Shown in pieces: positions 10,259-18,405 of a DNA stretch of 39,350 nucleotides (position 1 is its first letter; each line of letters begins with the position of its first letter). The stretch comes from Lachnospiraceae bacterium (GTDB lineage: Bacteria > Bacillota > Clostridia > Lachnospirales > Lachnospiraceae). The notes under the pieces were generated by a model that was not told where the DNA came from, made no database searches, and was given only the letters and a program-made list of their open reading frames with translations. Position numbers and translations under genes: made by a program. Location: the NCBI GenBank assembly GCA_017962105.1, contig JAGCVY010000089.1:1-39350 (forward strand), read 5' to 3'.

Positions 10259-11197
10259 ATGAGATACTGTTTTGGAATCGATATCGGCGGAACGAGCATC
10301 AAATGCGGCTTGTTCACGCAGGACGGCACGGTCGTCCGCAAATGGGAAATCCCCACCAACCGCGAGGCGGGCGGTGTGAAGATTCCCGGAGAACTCGCAG
10401 CCTCCATCTCGGAGGTGATGGGGGAGGAAGGATTGACGCAGGATCAGGTCATCGGCGTCGGCATGGGTGTGCCCGGGCCGGTTCTCGCGGACGGTATGGT
10501 TCTTCTGTGCCCGAACCTCGGCTGGGATCATATCAATGTGCGCGTGATGATGGAGCAGATGCTCGGCGTTCCGGTTCGCGTGGGCAACGACGCCAACGTC
10601 GCGGCACTCGGAGAACAGTGGAAGGGCGGCGGACGCGGCTATTCCGATATGCTGATGGTGACTCTCGGAACGGGCGTCGGCGGAGGTTTGATCCTCGGCG
10701 GTAAGATCGTCTGCGGATCAAACGGCGCGGCAGCGGAGATCGGCCATATCGTGGTCAACCCCGAGGAGACGGACCGCTGCGGCTGCGGCTGCAGAGGACA
10801 TCTGGAGCAGTACGCTTCGGCGACGGGTATCGTCCGCATGGCGAAGAAGCGCCTGGCTTCCGAGTCGGTAGGCACATCCCTCCACGGGTTTGCTAACCTG
10901 ACGGCGAAAGACATTTTCGATGAGGCGAAGAAGGGCGATGCGGTTGCCTGCGATCTGGTGGATACCCTCGGTCAGTACCTTGCCCTTGCGCTGTCCCATG
11001 TGGCGGCGGTCGCCGATCCGGTGGCTTTCGTCATCGGCGGAGGCGTCAGCAAGGCGGGAACCATTCTTCTGGACGCCATTGAGAAGCATTACAATGACAA
11101 TATCCTTCCGGCACTGCGGAACAAGGTGTTCCGCCTTGCGGAGCTCGGCAACGACGCCGGCATCTTCGGCGCCGCGCGCATGACGCTGGAAGGTTGA
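10259..11197 (+). CDS. glcK: ROK-family glucokinase
   Basis: Phosphorylates glucose with ATP in the cytoplasm. The 312-residue protein has the ATP-binding DIGGTSIKCGLF at residue 6 onward, GNDANVAALGE with the catalytic Asp, LGTGVGGGLI, and the ROK zinc motif with Cys cluster CGCGCRGHLEQYAS. It starts 5 bp after hprK, with GAGGAG overlapping the hprK stop, so translation is probably coupled. Other ROK sugar kinases look alike, but the context and motifs favour glucose. No DNA-binding domain is present, so it is not a ROK repressor. Confidence 0.92.
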   Translation: MRYCFGIDIGGTSIKCGLFTQDGTVVRKWEIPTNREAGGVKIPGELAASISEVMGEEGLTQDQVIGVGMGVPGPVLADGMVLLCPNLGWDHINVRVMMEQMLGVPVRVGNDANVAALGEQWKGGGRGYSDMLMVTLGTGVGGGLILGGKIVCGSNGAAAEIGHIVVNPEETDRCGCGCRGHLEQYASATGIVRMAKKRLASESVGTSLHGFANLTAKDIFDEAKKGDAVACDLVDTLGQYLALALSHVAAVADPVAFVIGGGVSKAGTILLDAIEKHYNDNILPALRNKVFRLAELGNDAGIFGAARMTLEG

Positions 11198-11222
11198 GTA
11201 TTATTACATTTGCTGGAGATCC

Positions 11223-12146
11223 ATGATTACTGAGAAACAAAAACAATTACTGACATCCCTGTACGGGACGAAGGGCATTTTCCGCGAGAAGGAGCCCATG
11301 GCGGCCCACACGACCTTCCGGATCGGCGGTCCCGCGGAGGTGTATCTTGTCCCTGCGGATGAGGAGCAGCTTGCGGCGACGATCCGTCTCCTGAAGTCGG
11401 AGGGAATCCGCCGTCAGATCCTCGGAAACGGCAGCAACGTTTTGGTTGCGGATGAGGGGATCGCAGGCGTTCTGATCCATATGGAGGATAAGCACAGCGC
11501 GGTTTCCTACCGCGAGGAGGGCGGGCTGGTCCTCGCTGCCGTGACGGCGGGAATGTCGCTCTCGGGATTCGCGAGGGATGCGTGCGAGCGCGGGCTTGCG
11601 GACATGGAATACGCCACGGGAATTCCCGGAACGGTGGGCGGCGGGATCGTGATGAACGCCGGCGCTTACGGCGGGGAGATCGTGGATTCCCTTCGGGAGG
11701 TGCGGGTTCTCACGGCGGACGGCGAATGCCGCAGGATGCCGGCCGGGGATCTGAAGCTTTCCTACCGGTACAGCGTGATCCCGGAGAAAAACTACATCGT
11801 GACCGGAGCAACCTTTGCCATGAAGGCGGGCGACCGCGAAGCCATCCGCGGGAAAGTGCTGGAGCTCTCCGCGAAGCGGAAGGAGAAACAGCCGTTGGAG
11901 TTCCCCAGTGCGGGAAGCACCTTCAAGCGCCCGACAGGGTATTTTGCGGGGAAGCTGATCGAGGATGCCGGACTCCGCGGATATGCCGTGGGTGCAGCCC
12001 AGGTTTCCGAGAAGCACTGCGGATTTGTGGTCAACAAGGGCGGCGCCACCGCGGCGGACGTGAAGAAGCTCATCGCGGATGTACAGCGGATTGTGTTTGA
12101 AAAATCCGGGGTGAAGCTGGAACCGGAAGTGAAATTCCTTGCGTAG
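11223..12146 (+). CDS. murB: UDP-N-acetylenolpyruvoylglucosamine reductase
   Basis: FAD enzyme that reduces UDP-GlcNAc-enolpyruvate to UDP-MurNAc in peptidoglycan synthesis. The 307-residue protein has the FAD-binding motifs HTTFRIGGPAEVY, LGNGSNVLVAD and GIPGTVGGGIVMNAGAYGGE, then SAGSTFKRP with the catalytic Ser, and AGKLIEDAGLRGYAVGAAQVSEKHCGFVVN. Length and ending fit the shorter type II MurB of Firmicutes. It follows glcK by 25 bp in the same orientation. Confidence 0.97.
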   Translation: MITEKQKQLLTSLYGTKGIFREKEPMAAHTTFRIGGPAEVYLVPADEEQLAATIRLLKSEGIRRQILGNGSNVLVADEGIAGVLIHMEDKHSAVSYREEGGLVLAAVTAGMSLSGFARDACERGLADMEYATGIPGTVGGGIVMNAGAYGGEIVDSLREVRVLTADGECRRMPAGDLKLSYRYSVIPEKNYIVTGATFAMKAGDREAIRGKVLELSAKRKEKQPLEFPSAGSTFKRPTGYFAGKLIEDAGLRGYAVGAAQVSEKHCGFVVNKGGATAADVKKLIADVQRIVFEKSGVKLEPEVKFLA

Positions 12147-12184
12147 CAAAACAGGCATTACAGTCCGGCGAAAGGGGCGAAAGA

Positions 12185-13147
12185 ATGTCATTTGCGAAAG
12201 ACCTGAAACTGGAATTGACGGACAGGGTTCCGTCGGGAAAACATTGCCGTATCGCTGAGGCAGCAGGCATGCTTTTGTGCGGCGGCACGGTGGAAACAAC
12301 GCAGGACGGCGAGTGGATCCTTGTTTTTTCAGCGGAAAAAGAAATAATTGCGAAAAAGTGCTTTACATTTCTGAAAAAGTCCTTTAATATGAACATTGGT
12401 GCTGATAAGACAACTGTCGAATGCCGACGCGGGCGGTGCGTAACCGTTCTTGTGAGCGGCCGGGACAATGTCTTGCGATGCACGGAGGAGATGGGATTTC
12501 AAAGGCCTTCGGGGAACCCCGTAACGGCTCCGGAACCCCTGTCGGATTGGGCATTTTCCGTGCCGAAGAGGGAGTGCTGTGCCAGAAGTTTTCTGCGCGG
12601 GCTGTTCCTCATGCGCGGGGCGATGAACGATCCCGAAAAATCGTACCATTTTGAGATTGCCGTTCCGTCCGAGACGGTGAGCCGTCAGACGGCGGAGTTC
12701 CTGGAGCAATTCGAATGCGAACCCAGGGTTTGGAACCGGCGCGGGTCATACGTGGTGTATCTGAAAGACGCAGAGCAGATCGCCGATATGCTGACCCTGA
12801 TGGATGCCGGTGCCGCGAGGGTGCGGTTCGAGGACATCCGGGTGATGCGGAACAAGCGCGGAGAGATCCAGAGGCAGGTGAACTGTGAAGTTTCCAACCT
12901 CGCGAAGACGACGCGTGCATCCGGGCGGCAGATTGAAGCGATAGAGCTGATCCGGCAGAAGATGGGACTTGAGAAGCTGCCGGAAGAGCTTCAGGAGATG
13001 GCGAGGATCCGGTTGGAGAACCCGGAGGCTTCGCTGCAGGAATTGGGGAAGTATGCCTCGCCGCCTTTGGGCCGGTCAGGCGTCAATCATCGATTGCAAA
13101 AACTATGTGATGTGGCTGAGGGGTTACGGTTGAAAGAAGGAGGTTGA
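12185..13147 (+). CDS. whiA: WhiA family DNA-binding protein
   Basis: A 320-residue WhiA homologue: N-terminal degenerate LAGLIDADG-type domain (CCARSFLRGLFLMRGAMNDPEKSYHFEIAV) and C-terminal helix-turn-helix (SLQELGKYASPPLGRSGVNHRLQKL). WhiA controls sporulation genes in Streptomyces and acts in cell division and chromosome segregation in Bacillus. In many Firmicutes it follows rapZ and yvcK; here only 38 bp separates it from murB and neither gene is present. Its last codons overlap the ribosome site of the HPr-like gene. Confidence 0.95.
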   Translation: MSFAKDLKLELTDRVPSGKHCRIAEAAGMLLCGGTVETTQDGEWILVFSAEKEIIAKKCFTFLKKSFNMNIGADKTTVECRRGRCVTVLVSGRDNVLRCTEEMGFQRPSGNPVTAPEPLSDWAFSVPKRECCARSFLRGLFLMRGAMNDPEKSYHFEIAVPSETVSRQTAEFLEQFECEPRVWNRRGSYVVYLKDAEQIADMLTLMDAGAARVRFEDIRVMRNKRGEIQRQVNCEVSNLAKTTRASGRQIEAIELIRQKMGLEKLPEELQEMARIRLENPEASLQELGKYASPPLGRSGVNHRLQKLCDVAEGLRLKEGG

Positions 13148-13151
13148 GTCA

Positions 13152-13406
13152 ATGATTTCCAAGGATGTGACAGTTAACATTCCCAACGGTCTCGGCGGCA
13201 GACCGATAGCCCTGCTGGTACAGGTTGCGAGCCGTTACGACAGCAGCGTGTATGTTCAGTGTGAGAACAAAAAGGTTAATGCAAAGAGCATCATGGGCAT
13301 GATGAGTCTTGCTCTTCCGACCGGTTCCAATGTCACCGTTACGGTGAACGGAGCGGATGAGGAAGCCGCAATGAAGGACATCGAGGCATACCTGAAGAAC
13401 GAATAA
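13152..13406 (+). CDS. HPr/Crh-like protein lacking His-15
   Basis: An 84-residue HPr-fold protein. The regulatory site is intact: Ser46 in VNAKSIMGMMSLALP. The PTS phosphocarrier site is not: the usual HGLHARPA reads NGLGGRPI here, so His15 is Gly. It therefore cannot pass phosphate from enzyme I to PTS transporters by the known mechanism but could still be phosphorylated by HprK, as is Bacillus Crh, which has Gln at this place. AAGGAGG overlaps the whiA stop and the genes are 4 bp apart. The likely role is regulatory; a canonical HPr would have to lie elsewhere in the genome. Confidence 0.9.
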   Translation: MISKDVTVNIPNGLGGRPIALLVQVASRYDSSVYVQCENKKVNAKSIMGMMSLALPTGSNVTVTVNGADEEAAMKDIEAYLKNE

Positions 13407-13442
13407 CACAGGCGGGGAAGCACGTTCGGTGCCAAGCACCTA

Positions 13443-13471
13443 TTGACATTTTTCGCGGAATCCGCTAAACT
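13443..13471 (+). promoter_or_regulatory. Promoter for the SCIFF precursor gene
   Basis: A consensus TTGACA (13443-13448), 17 bases, then TAAACT (13466-13471), about 50 bp upstream of the peptide start. Together with the terminator at 13694 it makes the precursor gene a separately transcribed unit. Confidence 0.75.
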
Positions 13472-13518
13472 GTTCCCAGTTGTTACGAACAAGATAACGG
13501 ATGTAACAGGAGGTTATT

Positions 13519-13671
13519 ATGGAAAAAAAGCATATCAAGACGATGAACACGCGCAATCTCTGCGAGAGCGCTAAGAAGGGCGGATGCGGTGAGTGCCAGA
13601 CATCCTGCCAGTCGGCTTGCAAGACGAGCTGCGGTATTGCGAATCAGAAGTGCGAGAAGAGCAACAAGTAA
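13519..13671 (+). CDS. scfA: SCIFF ranthipeptide precursor
   Basis: A 50-residue Cys-rich peptide, MEKKHIKTMNTRNLC..., with the core GGCGECQTSCQSACKTSCG. SCIFF means six cysteines in forty-five residues; these are RiPP precursors almost universal in Clostridia, in which the partner radical SAM enzyme links Cys sulfur to carbons of nearby residues. This copy has seven Cys (15, 23, 26, 30, 34, 38, 45), with Cys15 in the leader half. AGGAGG precedes the ATG closely. The gene is too short for ordinary gene calling but is confirmed by the maturase next door. The biological role of the mature peptide is not established. Confidence 0.95.
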   Translation: MEKKHIKTMNTRNLCESAKKGGCGECQTSCQSACKTSCGIANQKCEKSNK

Positions 13672-13693
13672 TCGGCAGCCAATCAAGAATGAC

Positions 13694-13721
13694 AAAAAAT
13701 CGCCCACTCGGGCGATTTTTT
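13694..13721 (+). terminator. Terminator between scfA and scfB
   Basis: AAAATCGCCC and GGGCGATTTTTT form a strong stem with a four-base loop and a T tract. It lies only 20 bp before the maturase start, so the small peptide transcript would be abundant and read-through to the enzyme limited. Confidence 0.85.
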
Positions 13722-13741
13722 ATTAGGAGACAGGAGCTACA

Positions 13742-15115
13742 ATGATACATCAATACAAACTGGCAGGACATAACATCGTCATGGATATCGCATCCGGTTC
13801 CATCCACGAGGTGGACGACGCGACCTACGACATGATCGCAATCTACGGGCAGTCGTCGAAGGAGGAGGCGGTCCGGGAGCTTTCCGGGCGCTATGAGAGA
13901 GTATCCGACGAGGAGCTCGCGGAGATCTACGATGAAGTCGCGGATCTCGCAGCGGAGGGAAAACTCTTCGCGGAGGACACCTTTGCCCCGATGGCGGGAG
14001 AGCTGAAGGCGAGGACCAGCGGCGTCGTAAAAGCCCTGTGCCTGCATGTCGCACACTCCTGCAACTTAAACTGCAGCTATTGTTTTGCCAGCCAGGGAAG
14101 ATTCCACGGCGAGCGTGCGCTGATGAGCTTTGAGACCGGAAAGCGCGCCATCGATTTCCTGGTGGAAAACTCCGGAACGAGACGAAACCTCGAGGTCGAT
14201 TTCTTCGGCGGCGAGCCCCTTCTCAACTGGGAGGTCGTGAAGCAGATCGTGGAGTATGCGAGAAGCATCGAGAAGGAGAAGGGAAAGAATATCCGCTTCA
14301 CCTTAACCACCAACGGAATGCTCATCGATGATGAGGTGATCGAATTTTCCAACCGGGAAATGCACAACGTTGTGCTGAGCCTTGACGGCCGCAAGGAGGT
14401 TCACGACCGGTTCCGCAAGGATTACGCGGGGAACGGCAGCTGGGAGACGATCGTCCCGAAGTTTCAGAAGTTTGTCGAGGCGAGAGGCGGAAAGAACTAC
14501 TATATCCGCGGGACCTTTACCCACGCAAACCCGGATTTCTTAGAGGATATCAAGGTCATGCTCGACCTCGGGTTTACGGAGCTCAGCATGGAACCCGTCG
14601 TGTGTGCGCCGGGAGATCCCATGGCCCTCACGGAGGAGGATCGGAAAATCGTCTGCGGGCAGTACGAAAAGCTTGCGGAGCTGATGCTTGAGCGGGAGAA
14701 GGAGGGAAGACCCTTCACCTTCTACCACTATATGATCGATCTGGAAGACGGCCCTTGCATCTACAAGCGGATCAGCGGCTGCGGCTCGGGAACGGAGTAC
14801 ATGGCGGTCACCCCCTGGGGCGATCTCTTCCCGTGCCATCAGTTTGTCGGGGAGGACAGCTTTAAACTGGGCGACATTTGGAACGGCGTCACGAACACGG
14901 CGGTCCGCTCGGAGTTCGGCGACTGCAACGTGTACGCCCGAGAGGAGTGCCGGGACTGCTGGGCGAGGCTGTACTGCGCCGGCGGCTGCGCGGCCAACGC
15001 GTACCACGCCACCGGCTCGGTCCGCGGTGTGTACGAGAACGGGTGCAAGCTGTTCCGCAAGAGACTGGAGTGCGCCATCATGCTGAAGGTGGCGGAGTCC
15101 TCGGAAGAGGAATAA
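13742..15115 (+). CDS. scfB: SCIFF peptide maturase, radical SAM/SPASM thioether-forming enzyme
   Basis: A 457-residue radical SAM enzyme that installs Cys thioether cross-links in the SCIFF peptide. The N-terminal about 90 residues form the peptide-recognition (RRE-like) region. The SAM cluster motif CNLNCSYC gives Cys107, Cys111 and Cys114. The SPASM region for auxiliary Fe-S clusters spans residues about 335-440 (SGCGSGTEYMAVTPWGDLFPCHQF, CRDCWARLYCAGGCAANAYHATG). Length matches the family. AGGAG precedes the ATG. No dedicated exporter or protease gene follows, as is common for SCIFF loci. Confidence 0.95.
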   Translation: MIHQYKLAGHNIVMDIASGSIHEVDDATYDMIAIYGQSSKEEAVRELSGRYERVSDEELAEIYDEVADLAAEGKLFAEDTFAPMAGELKARTSGVVKALCLHVAHSCNLNCSYCFASQGRFHGERALMSFETGKRAIDFLVENSGTRRNLEVDFFGGEPLLNWEVVKQIVEYARSIEKEKGKNIRFTLTTNGMLIDDEVIEFSNREMHNVVLSLDGRKEVHDRFRKDYAGNGSWETIVPKFQKFVEARGGKNYYIRGTFTHANPDFLEDIKVMLDLGFTELSMEPVVCAPGDPMALTEEDRKIVCGQYEKLAELMLEREKEGRPFTFYHYMIDLEDGPCIYKRISGCGSGTEYMAVTPWGDLFPCHQFVGEDSFKLGDIWNGVTNTAVRSEFGDCNVYAREECRDCWARLYCAGGCAANAYHATGSVRGVYENGCKLFRKRLECAIMLKVAESSEEE

Positions 15116-15129
15116 AGAGGAGAGAAAAG

Positions 15130-16512
15130 GTGAATACACCGATTTATGATTTTGTTCAGGAGTACCGCGAGAGCAATGCGGTGCGCCTGCATATGCCCGG
15201 ACACAAAGGAGTGGCCGGGCCGCTTGGCGTGGAGCCCTTTGACATCACGGAAATCGACGGGGCGGATGTTTTGTCCCAGGCCTGCGGCATCATCGCGGAG
15301 AGCGAGGCCAACGCCGGATCCCTGTTTGGATGCCGGACACTGTACTCCACGGAGGGGTCATCCCTGTGCATCCGTGCGATGGTCTTTCTCCTGAAGATCA
15401 CCGCGCTCCACCGCGGGATTGCCCCGCGGATCCTTGCGACGCGCAACGTGCACCGGTCGTTTCTTGACGCCGTGGCGCTTCTGGATGTGGATGTGGACTG
15501 GATCATGCCCCGCATGGAGGGGGACGGCACGGTTTCCTACGAGAGCTGCAGGATTACCGGGGAGGAACTGGCGGAGATCATCGAGGAGCACCGGGCAGCC
15601 GGAACCATGCCCTCCGCGGTTTTTGTCACCTGTCCGGATTACCTCGGGTATATGCCCGACATTGCAGAGCTTGCGGAGGTGTGCCACCGTTCCGGGTGCT
15701 TTCTGGCGGTGGACAACGCCCACGGCGCATACTTAAAGTTCCTTGCGGAATCCCTGCATCCCATGGATCTCGGTGCGGATCTCTGCTGCGATTCCGCCCA
15801 CAAGACGCTTCCGGTCCTGACGGGCGGGGCGTATCTCCACATATCCCGGGATAATCAGGCTCTGGCGGAGCGGGCGGAGAGAGCTCTTGCCATGTTCGCG
15901 ACCACAAGCCCGTCCTACCTGATCCTCCAGTCCCTGGATCTGTGCAACCAGTATCTTGCGGAATGCGGAAATGCCTTCGAGCGGACGGCCCTCCGCATGG
16001 ACTCCCTGAAAAACCGCCTGACGGAGGCGGGATACCGCATCTGCGGGGAGGAGCGGTGGAAAATAACCCTTGCCGCCGGAGACGGGTTTGCGGACGGGAC
16101 GTTTCTTGCGAGGGAGCTGCAGGAGAGAGGCATCTACGTTGAGTATGCGGATGCCGCCCATGTGGTGATGATGTTCTCCGTGAAGACGACGGAGGAGGAT
16201 TTTTCGAAGACGGAGAAAGCTCTTGCGGAGCTTGTAAACAATACACTTCGTACGACGGAACATAAGGAGGGAACCGGACGGATCCCGGCACCCATTCAGG
16301 TGCTGACGCCGTCGGAAGCGATCCTCGCGGAGAGCGAGTACGTCGACGCCCCGCAGTGCGTCGGGCGCGTTCTGGCGGAGCCGTTGGTGCATATGCCGCC
16401 CTGCGTGCCCGCATATATGTGCGGCGAGGTTTTGGGCGAGGACGCCGTCCGGTTTATAAACGGGCGAGTCCGCGTGGTGAAGGAGCCGGTGGGCATTTTC
16501 CGAAGAAGATAG
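15130..16512 (+). CDS. Orn/Lys/Arg decarboxylase-family PLP enzyme
   Basis: A 460-residue fold-type I PLP enzyme of the Gram-positive Orn/Lys/Arg decarboxylase group (YaaO/SpeA-like). The N-terminus RLHMPGHKG is typical, as are TEGSS, VDNAHGAYLKF with the PLP-stacking region, and DSAHKTLPVLTGGAY with the Schiff-base Lys225. The C-terminal about 90 residues match the small decarboxylase C-terminal domain. I chose GTG 15130, with GAGGAG upstream; a longer frame from 14878 overlaps scfB in another frame and is not supported. The substrate (Lys, Arg or Orn) cannot be told. The product would feed polyamine synthesis or acid stress defence. Confidence 0.9.
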   Translation: MNTPIYDFVQEYRESNAVRLHMPGHKGVAGPLGVEPFDITEIDGADVLSQACGIIAESEANAGSLFGCRTLYSTEGSSLCIRAMVFLLKITALHRGIAPRILATRNVHRSFLDAVALLDVDVDWIMPRMEGDGTVSYESCRITGEELAEIIEEHRAAGTMPSAVFVTCPDYLGYMPDIAELAEVCHRSGCFLAVDNAHGAYLKFLAESLHPMDLGADLCCDSAHKTLPVLTGGAYLHISRDNQALAERAERALAMFATTSPSYLILQSLDLCNQYLAECGNAFERTALRMDSLKNRLTEAGYRICGEERWKITLAAGDGFADGTFLARELQERGIYVEYADAAHVVMMFSVKTTEEDFSKTEKALAELVNNTLRTTEHKEGTGRIPAPIQVLTPSEAILAESEYVDAPQCVGRVLAEPLVHMPPCVPAYMCGEVLGEDAVRFINGRVRVVKEPVGIFRRR

Positions 16513-16530
16513 AGACGAAGGAGAACCCTC

Positions 16531-17580
16531 ATGGAGTGGAAAATAACGGCCGATACGGCCAAACTTCTGGGCAGAACGGCGGAGATCGACGGAACGCTGT
16601 GGCTCAGCTACTCGGCGTCAGGCACGGAGTGGATCTGCCGCGACAGCGAGTGCACGATCGTCCTTGCCGGGGATTTCCAGAGCGGGGATCCGGTGCACAG
16701 CCCCCGCTATGCCGTTGAGATTGACGGGTACCGGGTCGCGGAGGAGACCATGGGGTCTTCCCGGGAATCGGTCCGCGTGGGATGCGGCGAGGACGGGAGC
16801 GTGATCCGCGTGATCAAGCTTTCGGAGAGTGCGGATTCCACCATGGGGATCGCCGCTGTCATCTGCGACACAAAACCGGAGCCGACGCCCCGGAAGAACC
16901 GGACCATCGAGTTCATCGGGGATTCCATCACCTGCGGATACGGCGTGGACGGCGAGCTCGGGGATCTGTACCGCACCGCCAACGAGGATGCCACCAAAGC
17001 CTATGCCTACCTGACGGCGCAGGCGGCGGACGCCGATTACAGCATGGTTTCCTTCAGCGGCTACGGGATCATCTCCGGGTACACGGAGAGCGGAACCCGC
17101 CGGATCGACAGCCTTGTCCCGCCGGTGTACCGGACCATGGGGGATTCCTACGGGGCCTTTGCGGACAGGGTGAAGCCCAGGGACATGGCGTGGGATTTTG
17201 CAAAGCTGCAGCCCGACCTGGTCGTCGTCAACCTGGGAACCAACGATGCGAGCTACTGCGGGGAGGACGCCGCGAGACAGCGCGAGTACATCGACGAGTA
17301 CAAACGGTTCCTGCAGACGGTGCGTGCATGCAATCCGGGAGCGCAGATCCTGTGCACCCTCGGGATCATGGATCAGCGGCTGTGCGGGTCCATGGAGCAG
17401 GCGGCGCGGGAGTACCGGGAGGAGAGCGGCGATGGGCGCATCGCGACGATGCGGTTCGCTCTTCAGGATATGGAAAATGACGGGATCGCGGTGGACTGGC
17501 ATCCCAGCGCCGTGACCCACAAAAAAGCGGCGAAACAGCTCACCGCGTTTCTTTTTGACAGGTATTTTGGCAAAGAGTGA
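16531..17580 (+). CDS. Carbohydrate esterase family 2-like SGNH hydrolase
   Basis: A 349-residue protein with the two-domain layout of CE2 acetyl esterases: an N-terminal beta-sandwich of about 115 residues and a C-terminal SGNH domain. The nucleophile is Ser132 in FIGDSITCGYG; the oxyanion block is VVNLGTNDASYCG; Asp322 and His324 in DWHPSAVTHKKAA complete the site, in the D-x-H-P form seen in CE2. CE2 enzymes remove acetyl groups from xylan, mannan or their oligosaccharides. There is no signal peptide, so it probably works on imported oligosaccharides. It starts 18 bp after the decarboxylase gene. Confidence 0.88.
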   Translation: MEWKITADTAKLLGRTAEIDGTLWLSYSASGTEWICRDSECTIVLAGDFQSGDPVHSPRYAVEIDGYRVAEETMGSSRESVRVGCGEDGSVIRVIKLSESADSTMGIAAVICDTKPEPTPRKNRTIEFIGDSITCGYGVDGELGDLYRTANEDATKAYAYLTAQAADADYSMVSFSGYGIISGYTESGTRRIDSLVPPVYRTMGDSYGAFADRVKPRDMAWDFAKLQPDLVVVNLGTNDASYCGEDAARQREYIDEYKRFLQTVRACNPGAQILCTLGIMDQRLCGSMEQAAREYREESGDGRIATMRFALQDMENDGIAVDWHPSAVTHKKAAKQLTAFLFDRYFGKE

Positions 17581-17587
17581 GAACAAT

Positions 17588-17609
17588 CGCGGAACGCGCA
17601 TTTTCCGCG
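17588..17609. repeat. Inverted repeat upstream of the deoC promoter
   Basis: CGCGGAA (17588-17594) and TTCCGCG (17603-17609) are separated by 8 bases. It begins 8 bp after the esterase stop and ends about 20 bp before the proposed deoC -35. It has no T tract, so an operator or processing hairpin fits at least as well as a terminator. Confidence 0.4.
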
Positions 17610-17630
17610 CCGAAAAAGTGAGAAAAGTGC

Positions 17631-17659
17631 GTGACGAAGGGCCTTTTGCATGGTATCAT
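17631..17659 (+). promoter_or_regulatory. Probable deoCD promoter
   Basis: GTGACG (17631-17636), 17 bases, TATCAT (17654-17659), about 46 bp before the deoC ATG. Each hexamer is a partial match, so this is a moderate call. Confidence 0.5.
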
Positions 17660-17705
17660 GAAAAAAAGGTTTTCCGCACAAAGCGGGATACCGGAGGAGG
17701 GGTAA

Positions 17706-18392
17706 ATGGAGATACAGGATCTGTTAAACAAAGTCGACCATACGCTGTTGTCGACAACGGCCACATGGGAGGAGATCCGCGGGATCTGTGACGACGGCGT
17801 GCGGTTTCACACCGCAAGCGTGTGCATTCCGCCGAGCTACGTAAAGAAGGCCGTGGAGTATGTGAAGGGCGGCGTTCCGGTCTGCACCGTGATCGGATTC
17901 CCGAACGGTTACGCCACCACCGCCGCGAAGTGCGCGGAGACGGTGGACGCCGTGCGGAACGGGGCAGCGGAGATCGATATGGTGATCAACCTCGGAATGG
18001 TCAAGGACGGCCTTTACGACGAGATCCTCTCGGAGATCAACGCCGTGAAGAAGGCCTGCGACGGCAAGCTCCTGAAGGTGATCATCGAGACCTGCAAGCT
18101 CACGGAGGTGGAGAAGATCGCACTCTGCGATGTGGTGTCGCGATCGAACGCGGACTACATCAAGACGTCGACGGGATTTGCCGGCGGCGGGGCGACATTC
18201 CACGATGTGGAGCTGTTGGCGATGCACTGCAAGGGCAAGAAGGTGAAGGCGGCCGGCGGGATCCGCTCCATCGAGGACGCGGAGCAGTTTCTGGAGCTTG
18301 GTGCAGACCGGCTCGGGACCAGCAAGGTTGTGGGCGAGGTGAAGTCGATCCTCAACGAGAAGAAGCACAGCCGTCTGAGTTATTTTTCCTAA
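17706..18392 (+). CDS. deoC: Deoxyribose-phosphate aldolase
   Basis: Cleaves 2-deoxyribose 5-phosphate to acetaldehyde and glyceraldehyde 3-phosphate. The 228-residue TIM-barrel protein shows [34 protein letters not shown], and the Schiff-base Lys in [15 protein letters not shown], then VKAAGGIRS and [14 protein letters not shown] precedes the ATG. It is followed 13 bp later by deoD, giving a short deoxynucleoside salvage operon; a phosphopentomutase would be needed between the two enzymes and is not in the window. Confidence 0.97.
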   Translation: MEIQDLLNKVDHTLLSTTATWEEIRGICDDGVRFHTASVCIPPSYVKKAVEYVKGGVPVCTVIGFPNGYATTAAKCAETVDAVRNGAAEIDMVINLGMVKDGLYDEILSEINAVKKACDGKLLKVIIETCKLTEVEKIALCDVVSRSNADYIKTSTGFAGGGATFHDVELLAMHCKGKKVKAAGGIRSIEDAEQFLELGADRLGTSKVVGEVKSILNEKKHSRLSYFS

Positions 18393-18405
18393 GGAGGCAG
18401 AAACT

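Noticed and set aside
13407..13442. Terminator after the HPr-like gene (GGTGCCAAGCACC)
   Set aside because: The stem is only 5 bp with a three-base loop, and the T-rich stretch that follows is part of the next promoter.
14878..15129. N-terminal extension of the decarboxylase-family protein
   Set aside because: It overlaps the well-supported end of scfB in another frame; GTG 15130 has a good ribosome site and starts the conserved protein.
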